Notes under the pieces: model-generated
Seen by the model: the letters and a program-made list of their open reading frames with translations, nothing else
What the model was told of the DNA's origin: nothing
Databases searched by the model: none
In this document: in pieces, positions 11,243-23,323 of the stretch
How the letters are laid out: each line of letters starts with the position of its first letter
How positions within the stretch are numbered: position 1 is the stretch's first letter
Source: Tolypocladium sp. Sup5 PDA-1
Lineage: Eukaryota > Ascomycota > Sordariomycetes > Hypocreales > Ophiocordycipitaceae
DNA length: 64,000 nucleotides
Direction: 5' to 3'
NCBI GenBank assembly: GCA_000750105.3
Contig: JPHH03000012.1
Span: 434,001 to 498,000 of the forward strand
Made by a program: the position numbers and the translations under genes

Positions 11243-12453
11243 TGAAACGATAAATAACGGAGCGATTAGGGGATCGAAGGGTGTGAGCGAGGGTGGTGGA
11301 GGGCTGGCGGTCGGCGTAATGAGTAATGACTTGATGCCACTTCTCCCTTGGTCCGCGATGCCCTCGTGTCCCGTGTCCATGTCCATGTCCTTGTCTGCGT
11401 CCACGTCCGATACCGCCCGTCAGTCCTGCACTCAGCATCGTCACCTCGGCTTCAACAACAAGAACTGATATGTATCCATCGCCCTCCACCATGGCCCAAA
11501 GTATACCCGGCCCCCGCCGCCCCGGTAGCCGCCCATCGGAGCCCCCCGTGGGGCCGTCTACGCGGACCGCGGCGTGCGCGCCCACCACCGCGCTCCCACG
11601 CCTCCGATCCCACGCATGTACGAAGTACCGTATGTACAGTGACTTGTCTCCCAGTTGATCTACTAGCGACCATGGTCACGGGATCAGCCTCGATTCCCAA
11701 GCTCCCGGGTGCACGAGAGCCGCATGCCAAAGGCCGGACGCCTAGCTCCAAGCTTCCCCATGGGGTTGGCAGCAAGATGAAGCAGATGGAATGCGAAGAG
11801 GTCAAATAAATCCGGGGAAGTAGGCTCGAAGAGGCAACTCTATTTCTATTTCTAGGTGTCTTCTAGTCTTTGTCTTTCTCTTGTCTTTCTCGCTCTTCGT
11901 GGTTCGTCTAATAGACTCCTTCAACGCACATGTCATAACCAAGGCTCAACAGACTTGCACACCACGTGCCGCCATTACCGCTTTTGTACCCAAAAATAAA
12001 GCCATTAAACGCCTCCTGTTAAAGCAATGCCGCTCTCGAACTTGGTTTGTGTAGGTTTCCCCTCTTTTGGCGTACTCCGTTCTCTCCCGAATGCTGCAGC
12101 CCGATCCGATCTCCTGCAACCCCTTTCTCGCCGCAACGCGGGAAGGCCAGCCTGGCACAACGGAACCAATCAACGAGTTGTCAACCCGATTTCAGATGTG
12201 AAACCTGGTCCGAGAGATTGCCGTCGTGACCGTCCGAGGCCTGGTGCAGGAAGGTCTGTGGCGCGACATCATGTGGGAAGATGCACCACCTCGGCAGTCT
12301 AGAGCACCAGAGAACACGCCCGAGGATTCCGACTCGTGAATTCTTCTCATTAAGCTCTTATTCAAAGTGCAGAAGAAATGTCAAATGTCAAATGTCAAAT
12401 GCCGTGCATGAAAAACAAACGCTCGTGAATCAAAGGTGGGTCTCTCCATCCTG
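11243..12453. other. 1.2 kb convergent intergenic region
   Basis: This region lies between CENP-S and the serine dehydratase stop codon. It contains a TCCATG/TCCACG-type degenerate repeat near 11368-11410, a GTACGAAGTAC palindrome at 11618-11628 and a pyrimidine-rich tract near 11855-11905. I see no convincing coding sequence on either strand. Confidence 0.6.
12376..12400. repeat. short tandem repeat, AAATGTC unit
   Basis: About three and a half copies of the heptamer AAATGTC lie just downstream of the serine dehydratase stop codon, probably in its 3' untranslated region. Confidence 0.7.
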
Positions 12454-13534
12454 TTAGACCTTGATGGCCGTCTGGTGTCCATACTCCTTCCGGTACTGGT
12501 CAAGGATGCTCAGGGTCACACCAGAGCCGCCGCAGACGATAATGACAATGTTCTTCTGGGCCCACTCGTCGTCAGTCAGTCCACGGCCCAGGCCCTCTCG
12601 CAGGTCGCCTCGGTAGACCGTGGCCAGCGCGGCGCCGCAAGAGACCTCGACGAGGTGGCGGGCATCGTCGGCGAAGCGGACGCAGCTGATGGCTGCATCC
12701 GCGTCGGAGACGACGAGGCTGTGGGTGTTGGGGTACTGTGCCCACTTCCAGGTCTCGGCGGACACACGGGAGCAGCCCAGGGAGGTGGCAATGGAGGTGA
12801 TCTCGGGGAGTGTGATGTGGGAGCCGGCGCGAATGGAGGCGTTGAGGCTGTCGGCGCCGGCCGTCTCGACACAGACGACCTCGGGCTTGGAGCCAGACCA
12901 GGGGAAGCTCTCAATGCCCTGCATCAGGCCGTTGAAGAGGCCGCCGCCACCAACGCTGCAGACGATGGCGTCCATGGGGACGTCCATCTGGTCCCTCAGC
13001 TCGGGGACGATGGAAGAGGCACCGTCCCAGACGTGCGGGTGGTCGAAAGGAGGGACGTAGACGCCGTGCGGGTCCTTGGCGAGAAGCTCAGTTCGCAGAT
13101 ACTCGTCGGCGGCGGCCAAGTTCTTGCCCGTCTGGTGGACTTCGACGCCAAGGTCGAGGAGCTTGTTCTTCATGAGATCCGAGGTAGTCATAGGGATGAC
13201 AATGGTGGCAGGCTTTCGCAGGGCGACAGCAGAGGTGGCACAGGCGAGACCTGCGTTGCCGCCAGAGGAGCAGTAAAAGTGAACGTCTCCTGTGGCGGTG
13301 GCCGCGGCCCGAGTCATGAGGTTGCCGATTCCTCGAGACTTGAAGGAGCCGCTGGGCTGGAGGTTATCGAGCTTGAGGTAGATGTTGCTGTAACAGAACC
13401 GCCGTCAGAACTGACAAACAGTCGAAACGAGCCCATGTCGCGACTTACCAGCCCGCGATCCGGGACAGCTGGGGGCTCTGGACGCATGGCGTCTGGCTCC
13501 AGGGGAGCTTTGCCTCTGAGCCGAGAGAGCCCAT
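12454..13534 (-). CDS. L-serine/L-threonine dehydratase (PLP enzyme, fold type II)
   Basis: Two exons (13534-13449 and 13387-12454) encode 339 residues, close to yeast Cha1 in length. The enzyme deaminates L-serine to pyruvate and L-threonine to 2-oxobutyrate. The PLP lysine is Lys45 in the motif PSGSFKSRG. The phosphate-binding and cofactor loop SSGGNAG is at residues 69-75. The glycine loop SVGGGGLFNG lies mid-protein, and a CGGSGVTL motif near the C-terminus matches the second cofactor contact of the family. No ACT regulatory domain is present, which argues for a catabolic enzyme rather than a biosynthetic threonine deaminase. A presequence is not evident, so cytosolic action is likely. 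The ATG at 13534 gives a short N-terminus followed by the family opening PWSQTPCVQSPQLSR. Confidence 0.9.
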
Positions 13535-16500
13535 TGCGAAAGACGGCGAGGTGGATGGACGAAGAGAGGTGGATGGATGGTCTAGCGAGACGGAGGAGGA
13601 GGAAGCCAAAAGCAGGCAACCTCAGCGAGTAATGGCAGATACGAGGGAGAGAAGGAAACAGGCACGATCTGAGTCACCCGCGTTGTTGAAACAAGTGAAC
13701 AGATACGAAGCTGATAAGAAAGTCTAATACGTCGTGGGAGTGACGGGAGGACGGCGAGATGTGCGGATAAGGAGCTGATATAGGTTCTGGCTCTGGCCGG
13801 GGGCGGGTCATGACATGGCGGCCGGTACACACGATACCGCAAGTACATCGATACATAGTATCCGCCGCAAGCCGACTGGGGAGGCCATGTTTGAAGTGAG
13901 GACTCAAAGGTGCTCACGGTGTGGAGATGAGATGGATCGAGAATTGAGGCGACGCCAACGCTGCGTCGGCGGTGGGCCCGCATCGGCATGTACGGAGTAC
14001 ATCGTACATCATACATGGTCGTAGGCGCTGTACTTCGTACGAGTACACGGACAGCCTGCAATCCATCCGGGAGACGGCCAGTCCGCCCATGCGCATCGCG
14101 AGGCTTGGTTACGAGAGCCTGCGCGCGTCTCCGACGGATCGGCGCCGAATCCCATGCCGGCCGTGACGATGCCGTAGAAAAACACAATTCTTCCAGCCTT
14201 ACTGGCCTGTTGGCTGCCAGCCTGCATGTTTTTGCCCTTCCCCTTACCTTCTGGACCGTTCCTGGGGGTTGCTATTTTGGCCCAAGGCCAGCGTCCGTCT
14301 TTGCCCACGCCCCCGCGTGATGGCAGCCACTAGACTGCCTTGGGCAAGGATGATGATGGTTTTTGCCCCAGACGATTTATGTGGGAACGCTGGAGAACCG
14401 ACTTCCTTGTGAAGTAGGTAGATAGGTACTTTGTCATGGGGCTTTGGTGGATAATGGGAGACACGAGACTGGTTGCGTGGGAAACGAGTTGGTTATCTGG
14501 CGGTCATGGATGGAATGGTCTCAGGCGCCGAAATCGCCGTCTGTGACACTCGTCTGCAGACGGGGGTCGGGGGGCCTCTGGCAGAGCTCGGCTGTGTGAA
14601 TGACTGAATGCGGAGGGGTGTTGTGGAGGGAGTTGGGGGAGATCACAGGTGATTCAGCCGCCGCCGATGCTGATAACGATGGGTATGACGATAAAAACAC
14701 GGCGATGGCGTTGGTGGTGGTGGTCGCACGCGGGAGAGACGGGCGCTTTGGAGCATGACGAGCGCATGGAGATGGATGGAGATGGTGGGGAGCGAGATGG
14801 AGCGCCGCCGGCCAACGAGAGCCGCAGCAATGACATGATGAGCAGGAGATTAGTCGTGCTGCAGCGGAGGGAGGTTCAACAGAGGAGCAGCAGCAGCAGC
14901 AGCAGCAGATGCCAATGCGCGCCGAGAGATGAAGAAGCGCAAGATGGTGGTGAGAAAGTTGGATGTTCGTTGGAGATGCAACCCAATCACAGCGCGCTCC
15001 TGCCTCAGATCCGGCTGCGCGGAGTGAGCAGGGACTACCGTGAGGACCGCCTGCCTCCCTGGCGATTCAAGGCGGCAGGGGGGGCGGGGGGTACGTACCC
15101 CTGCAGGCGCGGCAGGCGTACTCGATGCCGTTGCCGCGTTGGGAAGCTTGATGTGCCAGATTACGTTGTTATAGGGTAAAAGATGGCTTGCTATGGGGTA
15201 AGAACACCCAAAGTATAGGGTAACAATATCTCTGCGCCGAAAAAGACTTTTTTGCGCTGTCGCACGCTTTGATGCCGCCATGTACCGGGTACTTTGCTCG
15301 GCATCTCGCAATCTTTCCTGGTTCTTGTTTTCCTTTGTCGTGTCTGTCCTTGTTTGTTGGTTGGCTGAGGCTGTATCTGCCAATCTGGCGGTGCGGTTGC
15401 GCGGTTGCTGATACGATATGCCCAGCAGCGCGGACCGCCCGCCGCCACCACCGCAAGCGATGCCTGAACCTGGCAATCGCGCTGCCGCGTGCGACTACGT
15501 CTGTGTGTTTGCGCTGCGTTCGGGACTTCCCTGGCCGTGTCTCGCCCTTATCTCGCACCTTGCTGATACGGAGGTGTGCGGTGAGCGCTGTCACATTCCT
15601 CTATCCATGCTCGCGACTCACCTTGCGTAGGTAATTGTACTCGTAAGCGATGCGCGCAGGGCATTGTAATCCGTACACAGCACTCAATCGGAAATCGGAG
15701 GCGAGTTCGGCGTGGCCACAAGTTGGCTGCTTGCTACGAACCAACGCCCGTACTCGTACCGCCGCATCTCGTGATCACTGTGCCATGCGACCGAAACCGA
15801 TCCAGGCACAATGCCCAATACGATCCGTGGTGGTGTGCAAAGGCTCTAACCTTGTATGCTCCCCCCATGTTTCCCTGTCCCTCGCTGTCCCTCGCTATTC
15901 CTTGCCGTGACTTCGACCTACGTCGAGATTCTATAAAGGCCAACGCACTAATACAAGGGCTCTTTATAAATAGGAGGGCTACTTCTACTCTGGAACCTGA
16001 TTTCTAGCTGGCTGCCTTGTAACCCTTACGAGGGCCAAAGATAAGCCATATGCGCGGCTGCGTCGTGTCACCAGGTCCAGACAAGACCAAAACACGGATC
16101 CCCAGCACCTCCGAACCGCAGACCGCGCAATCCCCTCAAACCGTCTCTCCCGCCCTGTCCGTACATACAGCCTTTGGAAGTGGCCGAGATCGCCCCCAGC
16201 CACAGCAGGTGTCAAGTCGGCGGGAGCCACCACGAGGCCAGCCTCGATCCCCGGGTTGGTCCGGGGAAGCCCAGCCATGACGTGCAGCTTGCCCCCAGCT
16301 TTCCCAGGCCGCTGCCGGCCATCCCAGCTTCTACAAGCACATAGGAAGTACACTCTCTCTATGAGCTTGGAGTGAGCCACCGGCGTCGAAGACAGCATTC
16401 CTGTGGTCCGCCTAGACTCTCACCCTAGACTCAGCCTTGCCTGCAAGTCGGGATCACACGGGCTGATCAAGGTGTTGGGGTTCAGCGAAGAGAAGAAGCC

Positions 16501-17089
16501 AAAAGACGAAACAGGCCGTCCTCGTGACTTGGATGTGTAACCCCAGTCACCGACTTTTGTCCGAGGGGCTCTTGAGACTCTGACATGGCGGTTGCAGACG
16601 GGCGTTGGTGCGCACCGGGTGTAGCGTCACGGCGGACTGGCTTCATGGTGCACTCGAGCACACTCCAGAGTCGCGATTGCACACCGAGGTTCGGAACCGT
16701 GAGTCCAAAACTTGGAGATCTAGAGCCTGCCATGCTGCGAAAGAGCCACGTTGCACAATACAATATGTAGAGCTTGCGTAAATGTGCAAGCTGAAGCTAT
16801 CATAGAGTTCCCACGCAACTTCTCTCCGCACATCACACTCACTTCACTTGCGCAAGCCACACTCGCTTCAAACAATGCGAACCTGACATCCTTTCATTCG
16901 ATCCTTGCGCAATCAATTCATCGTTTTAATCTTTTCAAGCAAGTCTTAAATTGAACCTGAAAGCCTTCTGGAGGTGAATGGTGGTCCTGTCGTGCCAACC
17001 CCAGCCTCGCCAGCCAAAGACGTCAACGTGGCAACTCAAGTTGTACACTTCACCACTCAAGCCCAGAGTCATCACTGACCCAAGACACA
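13535..17089. other. 3.55 kb divergent spacer without a supported gene
   Basis: This is the upstream region of two divergent genes. It contains a TGATAA GATA-type site at 13712-13717, GTAC-ended palindromes at 13990-14000 and 14030-14040, and an AGC trinucleotide run near 14883-14909. Sequence from about 16740 to 16970 is AT-richer and probably the leader of the next gene. Frames of up to 208 codons are present but have no recognisable domain. Confidence 0.55.
14883..14909. repeat. AGC trinucleotide repeat
   Basis: About nine tandem AGC/CAG units lie in non-coding sequence of the 13.5-17.1 kb spacer. Confidence 0.75.
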
Positions 17090-19375
17090 ATGGCAGAGGA
17101 TGAAGAAAGTACGAATCGGCAGAGCTCGACATCACCAGCAAAGGAGGAAGATGCCGATTCAGGTACCGACATAGACCACCTGTCACCACAATTGAAGCAC
17201 GACGAGGACTCCGCTTCGGAAGGGGATTCTCATACCCTAAGGGCTTCATCATCCGCTGCAGAAGACACCGGTGAGGACTATGGATCTGAAGCTGAATCAT
17301 CTACAGTGGAACCATCCTCAGAATCGCCCTCGAATGCTGGAGAGCGACTTGATATTGTCGCCGCATTTCGAATGCTACTTGACGACATTGATAGCGACAG
17401 CGATGGCGAGATGGAGGACGAAAATGGGCCCCAAGGATCAGATGTGACTTCTCAGCCATCTGGAATGACTGAAGAAACGGATGATATTGCCATCCCAAGT
17501 GGCGAAGTATCGGGTAATGATGAGGACGAGCTCGAAGATGACACAAACGTCCCCGAAATACCAGCCGAAGACGAAGATGAGACAGACACAGAACATGACG
17601 ACGAATCCCCAGAAGCACCAGCCGAAGACGAGGATGGTATGAAACCAGAGCAAGATGCCAACGCCACTGAAGCACGAGTCAATGACGAGGATGATGGGCA
17701 ACCAGAACATGACAACAAATCCCCAGAGCCAGAAACCTCGACACGCTCCCAGAACCCAGATGGAGACGTCGAAGACGCAGCCTCAGGTCCCATCTCACCG
17801 GCGACATCCAAACACTCATCACCTGCCCCTGATCGTCAGTCCAAAAGGCCCCACCACGACGACGACGGCGACGCTCCAGATGACAAACGCCCCGCAAAAC
17901 GTTCCAAAAGAAAGAAGAGGGCTAAACGACTCGAGAAGCTCATATTAAAGGAGGTGCGCAAGTCCAAGAAGCGCCAAGAGAGGAAACACAAGCGTCGACA
18001 CGGCCTCGCCGTCATCAAAGAGGGCGGCCTCCCCACGCCCACCGAGGACACGTTCCCCGACCACATAACCAGCCGAGACGACGACTACGCGGACTAGGAG
18101 CCGCCCGTCAAGAACGAAGCTGGAGTGCCGCAGTTCATCTCCCCGCCGCGGATCCCGAATGCCATGGACGACTCGCCCGACCCGGTGGACGAGACGAAGA
18201 AGAAGAAGAAGGTGAAGAAGGAACGGGAGAAGAGTGACGCCAAGAAGGGTGGTGGCAACAAGGCCAAAAAAGAGAGCCAGCGCCCGCCGAGGGTTGTTGA
18301 GCCAACACCAGAGCCCGAGGCAGAACCGTCGGAGCTGCACAAACTTCCCCCAGAAATCAGGCTGAAGATCTACAGCGAGCTGCTCCGCGCGGACAAGCCG
18401 ATCCTCGTATACGGCGGCTGGCGCATTGTGTACAGACGCCAGAACAAGCGCAAGAGCGAGCGTATCAATGACCGCCAGGAGAAAGATGATGAGGCTCTCC
18501 ATATCCCCATCGCCATCCTCAGAACTTGCCGGCTGTTTTACAAAGAGGCCCTCGCGGTCCTGTACGGGGAGAATACCTTCCTCTACCGTCTTCGCGATCC
18601 CATAGCCACGGTCACGGACGTGGCTCGCCTCGTTCAGATTGATAGCATTGAGGAAGAGCTGATGGATGCAGAGTACGAGGACGATGGCGGCGTGGACAGC
18701 GGCTCAGACTGGGAAGAGGGCAATACCACCCGCGGAGGCGCATCCGGACGCCGCGCGAGGAGGGCCAAGAAGATGGACTTTGACATCGACATCGGCAAGC
18801 ACCTGCACCTCTTCCGCCGCATCATCGTCGAAGCCGAGCACAACCGCTTCTCCGAAGACACGAAGCGCTCCATGGCCCACGCCATTAACACCTTCGCAAC
18901 CAGACAGCCCGCCGGCTACCCGACGCCCAACATCCGCAGCCTCACCGTGCGCGTCGCCCCCCTCTGGGACCACATGGGCGGCACCTTTGGCTGCTTCACC
19001 TTTGTCGACTTCTTCGCCGCGGAGTCGACCGTCATGCAGGCCGTGCGCGCCGTGCGCTGCCCCTTCCTCAAGGTCGACCTCATGACGCGCTACATGGAGG
19101 GTCCCTCCGAGAAGGCCGGCTGCAGCCTCACCGTCGACCGCCGCCACGAGATGCTGCGCCTGCAGTCGTCTGTGCCCGGGGGCGAGTACTGGCCGCGCGA
19201 CGTCGTGGCGAAGGGGATGCGTAACGCGGAGGCGACCAAGGCGGAGAAGGCGCTGGACAGCATGGGCGAGTACGTCGACAGGTTCTGCCGGGCCTATGTT
19301 CAGGGGGTGGCGGGGGGGCTGGCGGCGATGCAGTACTTGTGGGACGAGTTTGAGGATATCGGCGAGGGATTTTGA
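17090..19375 (+). CDS. acidic, F-box-like (LPPEIR-type) nuclear protein, frame interrupted by TAG at 18095
   Basis: Two open stretches in the same frame, 17090-18094 and 18098-19375, are separated only by a TAG. The first is very rich in Glu, Asp, Ser and Pro and ends with basic clusters (KRPAKRSKRKKRAKR) that look like nuclear localisation signals. After the TAG another Lys-rich stretch leads to HKLPPEIRLKIYSELL and ILRTCRLFYKEALAVLYGENTF. This is the pattern of fungal F-box-like proteins with an LPPEIR opening and a TCR-EAL-LY-NTF block. The TAG may be a true stop between two genes, the second starting at ATG 18164. It may be a nonsense mutation. It may also be the acceptor of a 144-nt phase-0 intron at 17954-18097 (GTGCGC donor, ACTAG acceptor), which would give 713 residues. 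Substrate and partners are unknown. Confidence 0.6.
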
Positions 19376-19424
19376 GATTGGTGATGACGGGGCTGTTGAG
19401 AGGAGAGATCGATCGTTTCCTTGC

Positions 19425-19434
19425 TACGGAGTAC
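19425..19434. repeat. dispersed GTAC-type palindrome (TACGGAGTAC)
   Basis: This is one representative of the intergenic palindrome family described in the findings. It sits just after the stop codon of the F-box-like gene. Confidence 0.5.
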
Positions 19435-19647
19435 TTGCTGGGCGGATGGCTAGGCGTTAATGGACGCAACAGGGAGAGGAGGAGCATTGGCATCCACCTC
19501 TGCGAGCGAAACTGAGTGGAACCATGCCAGACAGACGACGAACTTGCTTAGCATTTCCCAATAGCACATGCAATTCTTCAGACCCTTCAAGCCCAATGGG
19601 TATTTGTGCCTACCAACTTGAAACGCCTCTCGCTCAAATGTTTTAAC

Positions 19648-21357
19648 CTAAACCACCGCTTCGATCTTGACCCTTGTAACCTCCAATGTCTCCGTATCCA
19701 GCAGCGCAAACTCCTTCGTCTCTGCAAAGGACGGCACCGTGATGAGCCGCACCGACTGGCCGTCTGGCCCCTGAATTTCCTTTGTCGCAAATTCCGGTTG
19801 GCAGCCGACAAAGTAGACGTGCGGACACGTCTTCATGACAAAAGGGTCGTCTTCCTGGAAGGGGTAGCTCCCTGCAAGATTGTCAGCAAGTTAATATTGC
19901 AGCATAGGGGGGCATTCGTACATAGTGTGTCTGGCGCAGTCGGAGCGCAGCACCTCCACCGACACATGGCCTCCATCATGCCGAGCCGGTCGTCACTGTC
20001 GATGTACTTGAAGACGTCGTCCACGTTCTGCCCGCCGGTGCCCAGTATCCTCCAGCCATCCACCTCGGCCTCAAACGGATTCGTCACCGCGTCAAACCAG
20101 CCCGGCTGTGACGGCGACTTTGATGGATCGGGGCCGTATGCTCTCGCGGAGGGGAACATGGCCATGTGGATAGGCTGCTGTGGATAACTGGCGTTGGCCG
20201 GATCTTCAGCCCCTGGGAGTAGCGTGACGGGCATAGAGGGGAGAAGCTCCGAGACGAAGTCGTCAAAAAGTTGCGACGGGAGCGCATTGTACGAGCTGGC
20301 GTCGTAGCCGTATTTCTTGTTGGCCTTCTTGTCTGCGGTGTCGTCGGCTTTGGGTTCCACGGCCGTGGAGATGGAGTTGCCGGCGATGATGAGCCTGCTG
20401 ATTTGCGAGGCTTCGTCCTGCGCCGGCGGCCCTAGCGATTCTCCCAGCAAGTACTCCAGCAGAAGATTCAGCTCCAGAACATAGGATGCGTCTGTTCCTG
20501 AGAATGACAGCCCCGACACAATGGCAATCTTGGTGCTAGACTTTTGCGAGGCGTCTGTCATTTCCTCATCCACGTCCTTGGTCTCTTCCTTGACCTTCCC
20601 GTTGCCATTGGTAGCGGGCGGTTTAGTGAGAGTCCAGCGCTCGGGCTGGGGAGGGAGATCGGGGAATTTGATGTCGATGATCTCGAAGTCGCCGCTGCTG
20701 TTCTCGGTGCCCATGACGGCAATGATGCAGCCCGTGACGAGGGGGATGGTTGTAAGCAGTTCGCCGACCAATCGAATTCGGCCAGAGTCGTCTTCCAGCA
20801 TGATTTGATCGGAGTCGTCTTCTGAGTAGTACTTTTGTGTCGAAATGGGAGCCGAGATCCACCGCTGTTGGCCGTGTTAGCGACTCGATGACCAAAGATC
20901 AAGGATTCTGGAGAAGCCAGAAGAGCACTCACGTCTTTGGATACATCCTCCAGAATGTTAGGCTTGAGCGACATGTCCATGTAGACCGTCCCAGCCACCC
21001 AGCACAGCTCGCCCTGGCGCACGTCGAGCACTCGGTCGACCCTCTTGGCCTCTTCGCCTCCTATCGTCGTGCCCTCCCACGTCGCTGCGGCCACCTCGTC
21101 GACGGCGGGCTTGATTTTCGTGAGGCGCAAAAAGTACATATCACCATATTGCTGCTTGTAGGAGCGCTGCTTGTCGAGTGCGAAACTGGGCAGCGGTTTG
21201 TACGAGGATGGAGCCCGCGGCGGAACCTGGTGCGGGACGTCGCTAAGGAAGTTAGAGACGGAATTCCTGGACCATTGGGGTTGGGGACTTGATGGAAGAA
21301 CGGAGCTTACCCGGGCCCCTGGAGAAGGCTCCCGGACACATCTTCGAGGGTGACCAT
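19648..21357 (-). CDS. DNA polymerase delta small (B) subunit, POLD2/Cdc1/Pol31
   Basis: Four exons (21357-21311, 21242-20933, 20864-19922 and 19871-19648) encode 507 residues. The protein is the structural B-subunit that bridges the catalytic subunit to the rest of the replicative polymerase. The N-terminal OB-like part contains QQYGDMYFLRL, a family hallmark. An OB strand follows with SDQIMLEDDSGRIRLVG. The calcineurin-like phosphodiesterase domain starts around IAIVSGLSFSG. It ends with CRWRCCAPTAPDTLWSYPF and FVGCQPEFATK, where the last intron interrupts the TLWSYPF motif. In the family this domain is inactive because metal ligands are lost. The gene shares a 580-bp promoter with the CAF16-like gene and has an ACGCGT box 75 bases upstream of the ATG. 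Its catalytic partner lies at 58987-62402. Confidence 0.9.
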
Positions 21358-21937
21358 GGTGGCGGCGCAGCGTGGTCTGGCTGGTATTGCGAGGAGTCGT
21401 CGAGCTTGGAGGAGAAGCTCTTCGAAATGCGACGCGTTGGTGGACGTTGGCAACCCGCGCGACGCGACTGGCGTAAAGTGGTGGGGCCGAGCTCTCTGCC
21501 AGCGACTTCCCAGGAAGTCACTGTCGTGTCCCCACTGTACGGACGCCTGTGGCGGGGTCAATCGTAGGCGGTGAGAGTGCTGCTGGTGCCCCGCCATGCT
21601 CTTTCCCAATTGTAATCCGTACGGGTCATCGCTTGCGGGAGACGGAAGGAACCATTGTGGCACTTGTTCTGTTCCTCGTCATTACTTCGTACTTCGTAAT
21701 CGTGATGCCGAACGCCGAGCGGCTGTGAGACGGACGGAGCCGATAATTTCTTCACTTCACAAACCGCCCTCCCAGAACAGTCTGTGCCTGTAGGCGGTCT
21801 GCTCCGTCCAAGACCAAGCTACAGTATATAAGCAGGTTAGCCCTCTTGTCTGGTCCGAAGTTGAATTTCACCCCTCATCCACATTCTTTCATCCCATCGT
21901 CCTCGTTTCTCCTCTCGCCCACGAGCAACCGGCCAAA
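21358..21937. other. divergent promoter, POLD2 / CAF16-like gene
   Basis: These 580 bases separate two divergent start codons. They contain the ACGCGT box at 21432-21437, a direct repeat of TACTTCGTA at 21683-21698, and a TATA-like TATATAAG near 21823-21830 about 110 bases before the CAF16-like ATG. I see no gene. Confidence 0.65.
21432..21437. promoter_or_regulatory. MluI cell-cycle box (ACGCGT) upstream of POLD2
   Basis: A perfect ACGCGT lies 75 bases upstream of the POLD2 start codon. A related GACGCGA lies at 21461-21467. Both fit MBF-type control of an S-phase gene. Confidence 0.5.
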
Positions 21938-22804
21938 ATGTCCATCCCTCCACGCAAACCCCCCCGTGTCCAGGTCAACAACCTCTCGTACACGTTCCCC
22001 GACTACTCAACCGGCGTCCGCAACATCACCCTCGACCTGCCGCCCCGCTCACGAACTCTGCTCATCGGGGCCAACGGCGCAGGCAAGACGACGCTCCTCC
22101 GTCTCCTCGCCGGCAAGCGCCTCGCCCCCAGCAACACCATCTCCATCTGCGGCGTCGACCCCTTCAAGGAGACCCTCGAGGGCGTCACGTACCTCGGCCT
22201 AGAATGGGTCCTCAACCCCATCGTGCGCAACGACATTGGCGTCATTGAGCTGCTGCGCTCCGTCGGAGGAGATGCGTACCCCGAGCGCAGGGACGAGTTG
22301 GTCGGCATGCTCGACATTGACATCAATTGGCGCATGCACGCCGTGTCGGACGGTGAGCGCCGCCGGGTCCAGCTCGCCATGGGGCTGCTGCGTCCCTGGA
22401 CCGTGCTGTTCCTCGATGAAATCACCGTCGACCTCGACGTCCTGAGCAGGGCAGAGTTCCTCGGCTGGCTGAAGCGCGAGACGGAGACGCGCGAGTGCAC
22501 AATCGTGTATGCGACGCACATCCTGGATAACCTGGCTGGCTGGCCCACGCACCTTGTCCACATGCACGTCGGCACCGTCAAGGAGTGGGACGAGGCCGAC
22601 AAGATGCTCCAGTCCCTTGACGGCACGGTCGGCCCAACTGGCAACAGCCGTCTCGGCGAGCTGGTCCTGGGCTGGCTCAAGGCGGATCTCAAGGCAAGAG
22701 GACCGAGAAGCCAGGCCAACCTGGGGTCTGAGGGCAAGACCTATGGCTTTGGCGGCATCAAGATTGGCGGCTATGGTGACGAGTCGAAGCAGAGGGAGAA
22801 TTAG
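21938..22804 (+). CDS. soluble ABC ATPase, CCR4-associated factor CAF16-type
   Basis: A single exon encodes 288 residues with one ABC nucleotide-binding domain and no membrane segment. Walker A is GANGAGKTT at residues 44-52. The signature loop is SDGER at about 137-141, replacing the canonical LSGGQ. Walker B with the catalytic glutamate is VLFLDE at 156-161. The switch histidine follows in VYATHILDNL. The overall pattern, including GLEWVLNPIVRNDIGVIELL and THLVHMHVG, is that of yeast Caf16, a partner of the CCR4-NOT complex. Whether it acts in transcription or mRNA decay in this fungus cannot be seen. A Gly-rich C-terminus (TYGFGGIKIGGYG) closes the protein. The start codon has a good context (AAAATGTC). 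Confidence 0.9.
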   Translation: MSIPPRKPPRVQVNNLSYTFPDYSTGVRNITLDLPPRSRTLLIGANGAGKTTLLRLLAGKRLAPSNTISICGVDPFKETLEGVTYLGLEWVLNPIVRNDIGVIELLRSVGGDAYPERRDELVGMLDIDINWRMHAVSDGERRRVQLAMGLLRPWTVLFLDEITVDLDVLSRAEFLGWLKRETETRECTIVYATHILDNLAGWPTHLVHMHVGTVKEWDEADKMLQSLDGTVGPTGNSRLGELVLGWLKADLKARGPRSQANLGSEGKTYGFGGIKIGGYGDESKQREN

Positions 22805-23323
22805 GGCGCCAACCACATCTGAGCTGGTGGTCTTGCTTGTTTCCCATTACGGTTATTTCCTTTGTCTTTGCATGAAAACGGACTAATGGTGCCCGTGGCA
22901 CTCAACTGCATCTTCGGCGCTCTGTTTTAACACAGCCTGCGGGGGAGATATTCGGCGTGGAAATTTAAGGAGGAAGACATCAGGCACTCAACTATCCTCG
23001 GCGCGCTCTTGGGTTTTCAACACGGCTGGGCGGTCCGGAGGCACATCATTCAACGGTGCGTGGCGTTGCTTTGGCGGAGAGGAAGGCAGGCCTCAACTCT
23101 GCTTTTCCTGGATACATGTGATGGGTTCTATGAAGCGGACATTTTGGGCGTGGTTTTGGACATTTTTGTTCTTTGTTCTTTGATACCCTGTATTTCAACC
23201 AAGGGGGAGGGGTCTGGTCCGACTTCAACTTGATCGGACCGAGGTGGACATGGCCGGCAATTCTAATACATTGCCCGCGTTGACACTATCCTATTGGGAC
23301 GATAGCCCCTGTGTGCTCATCCG
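22805..23323. other. convergent intergenic region
   Basis: These 519 bases hold two converging 3' ends. Sequence is AT-richer near 22850-22990. I see no gene or repeat. Confidence 0.65.

Noticed and set aside
12436..13632. 398-codon plus-strand frame
   Set aside because: Antisense shadow of serine dehydratase, rich in Gly, Val, Asp and Ala as such shadows are.
15985..16398. 137-codon minus frame that looks mildly protein-like
   Set aside because: No recognisable motif, no conserved context, and no splice partners; kept as spacer.
18164..19375. treating the F-box-like part as a separate gene starting at ATG 18164
   Set aside because: Not excluded, but the sequence between the TAG and this ATG is protein-like and in the same frame, so one interrupted gene is the better working model.
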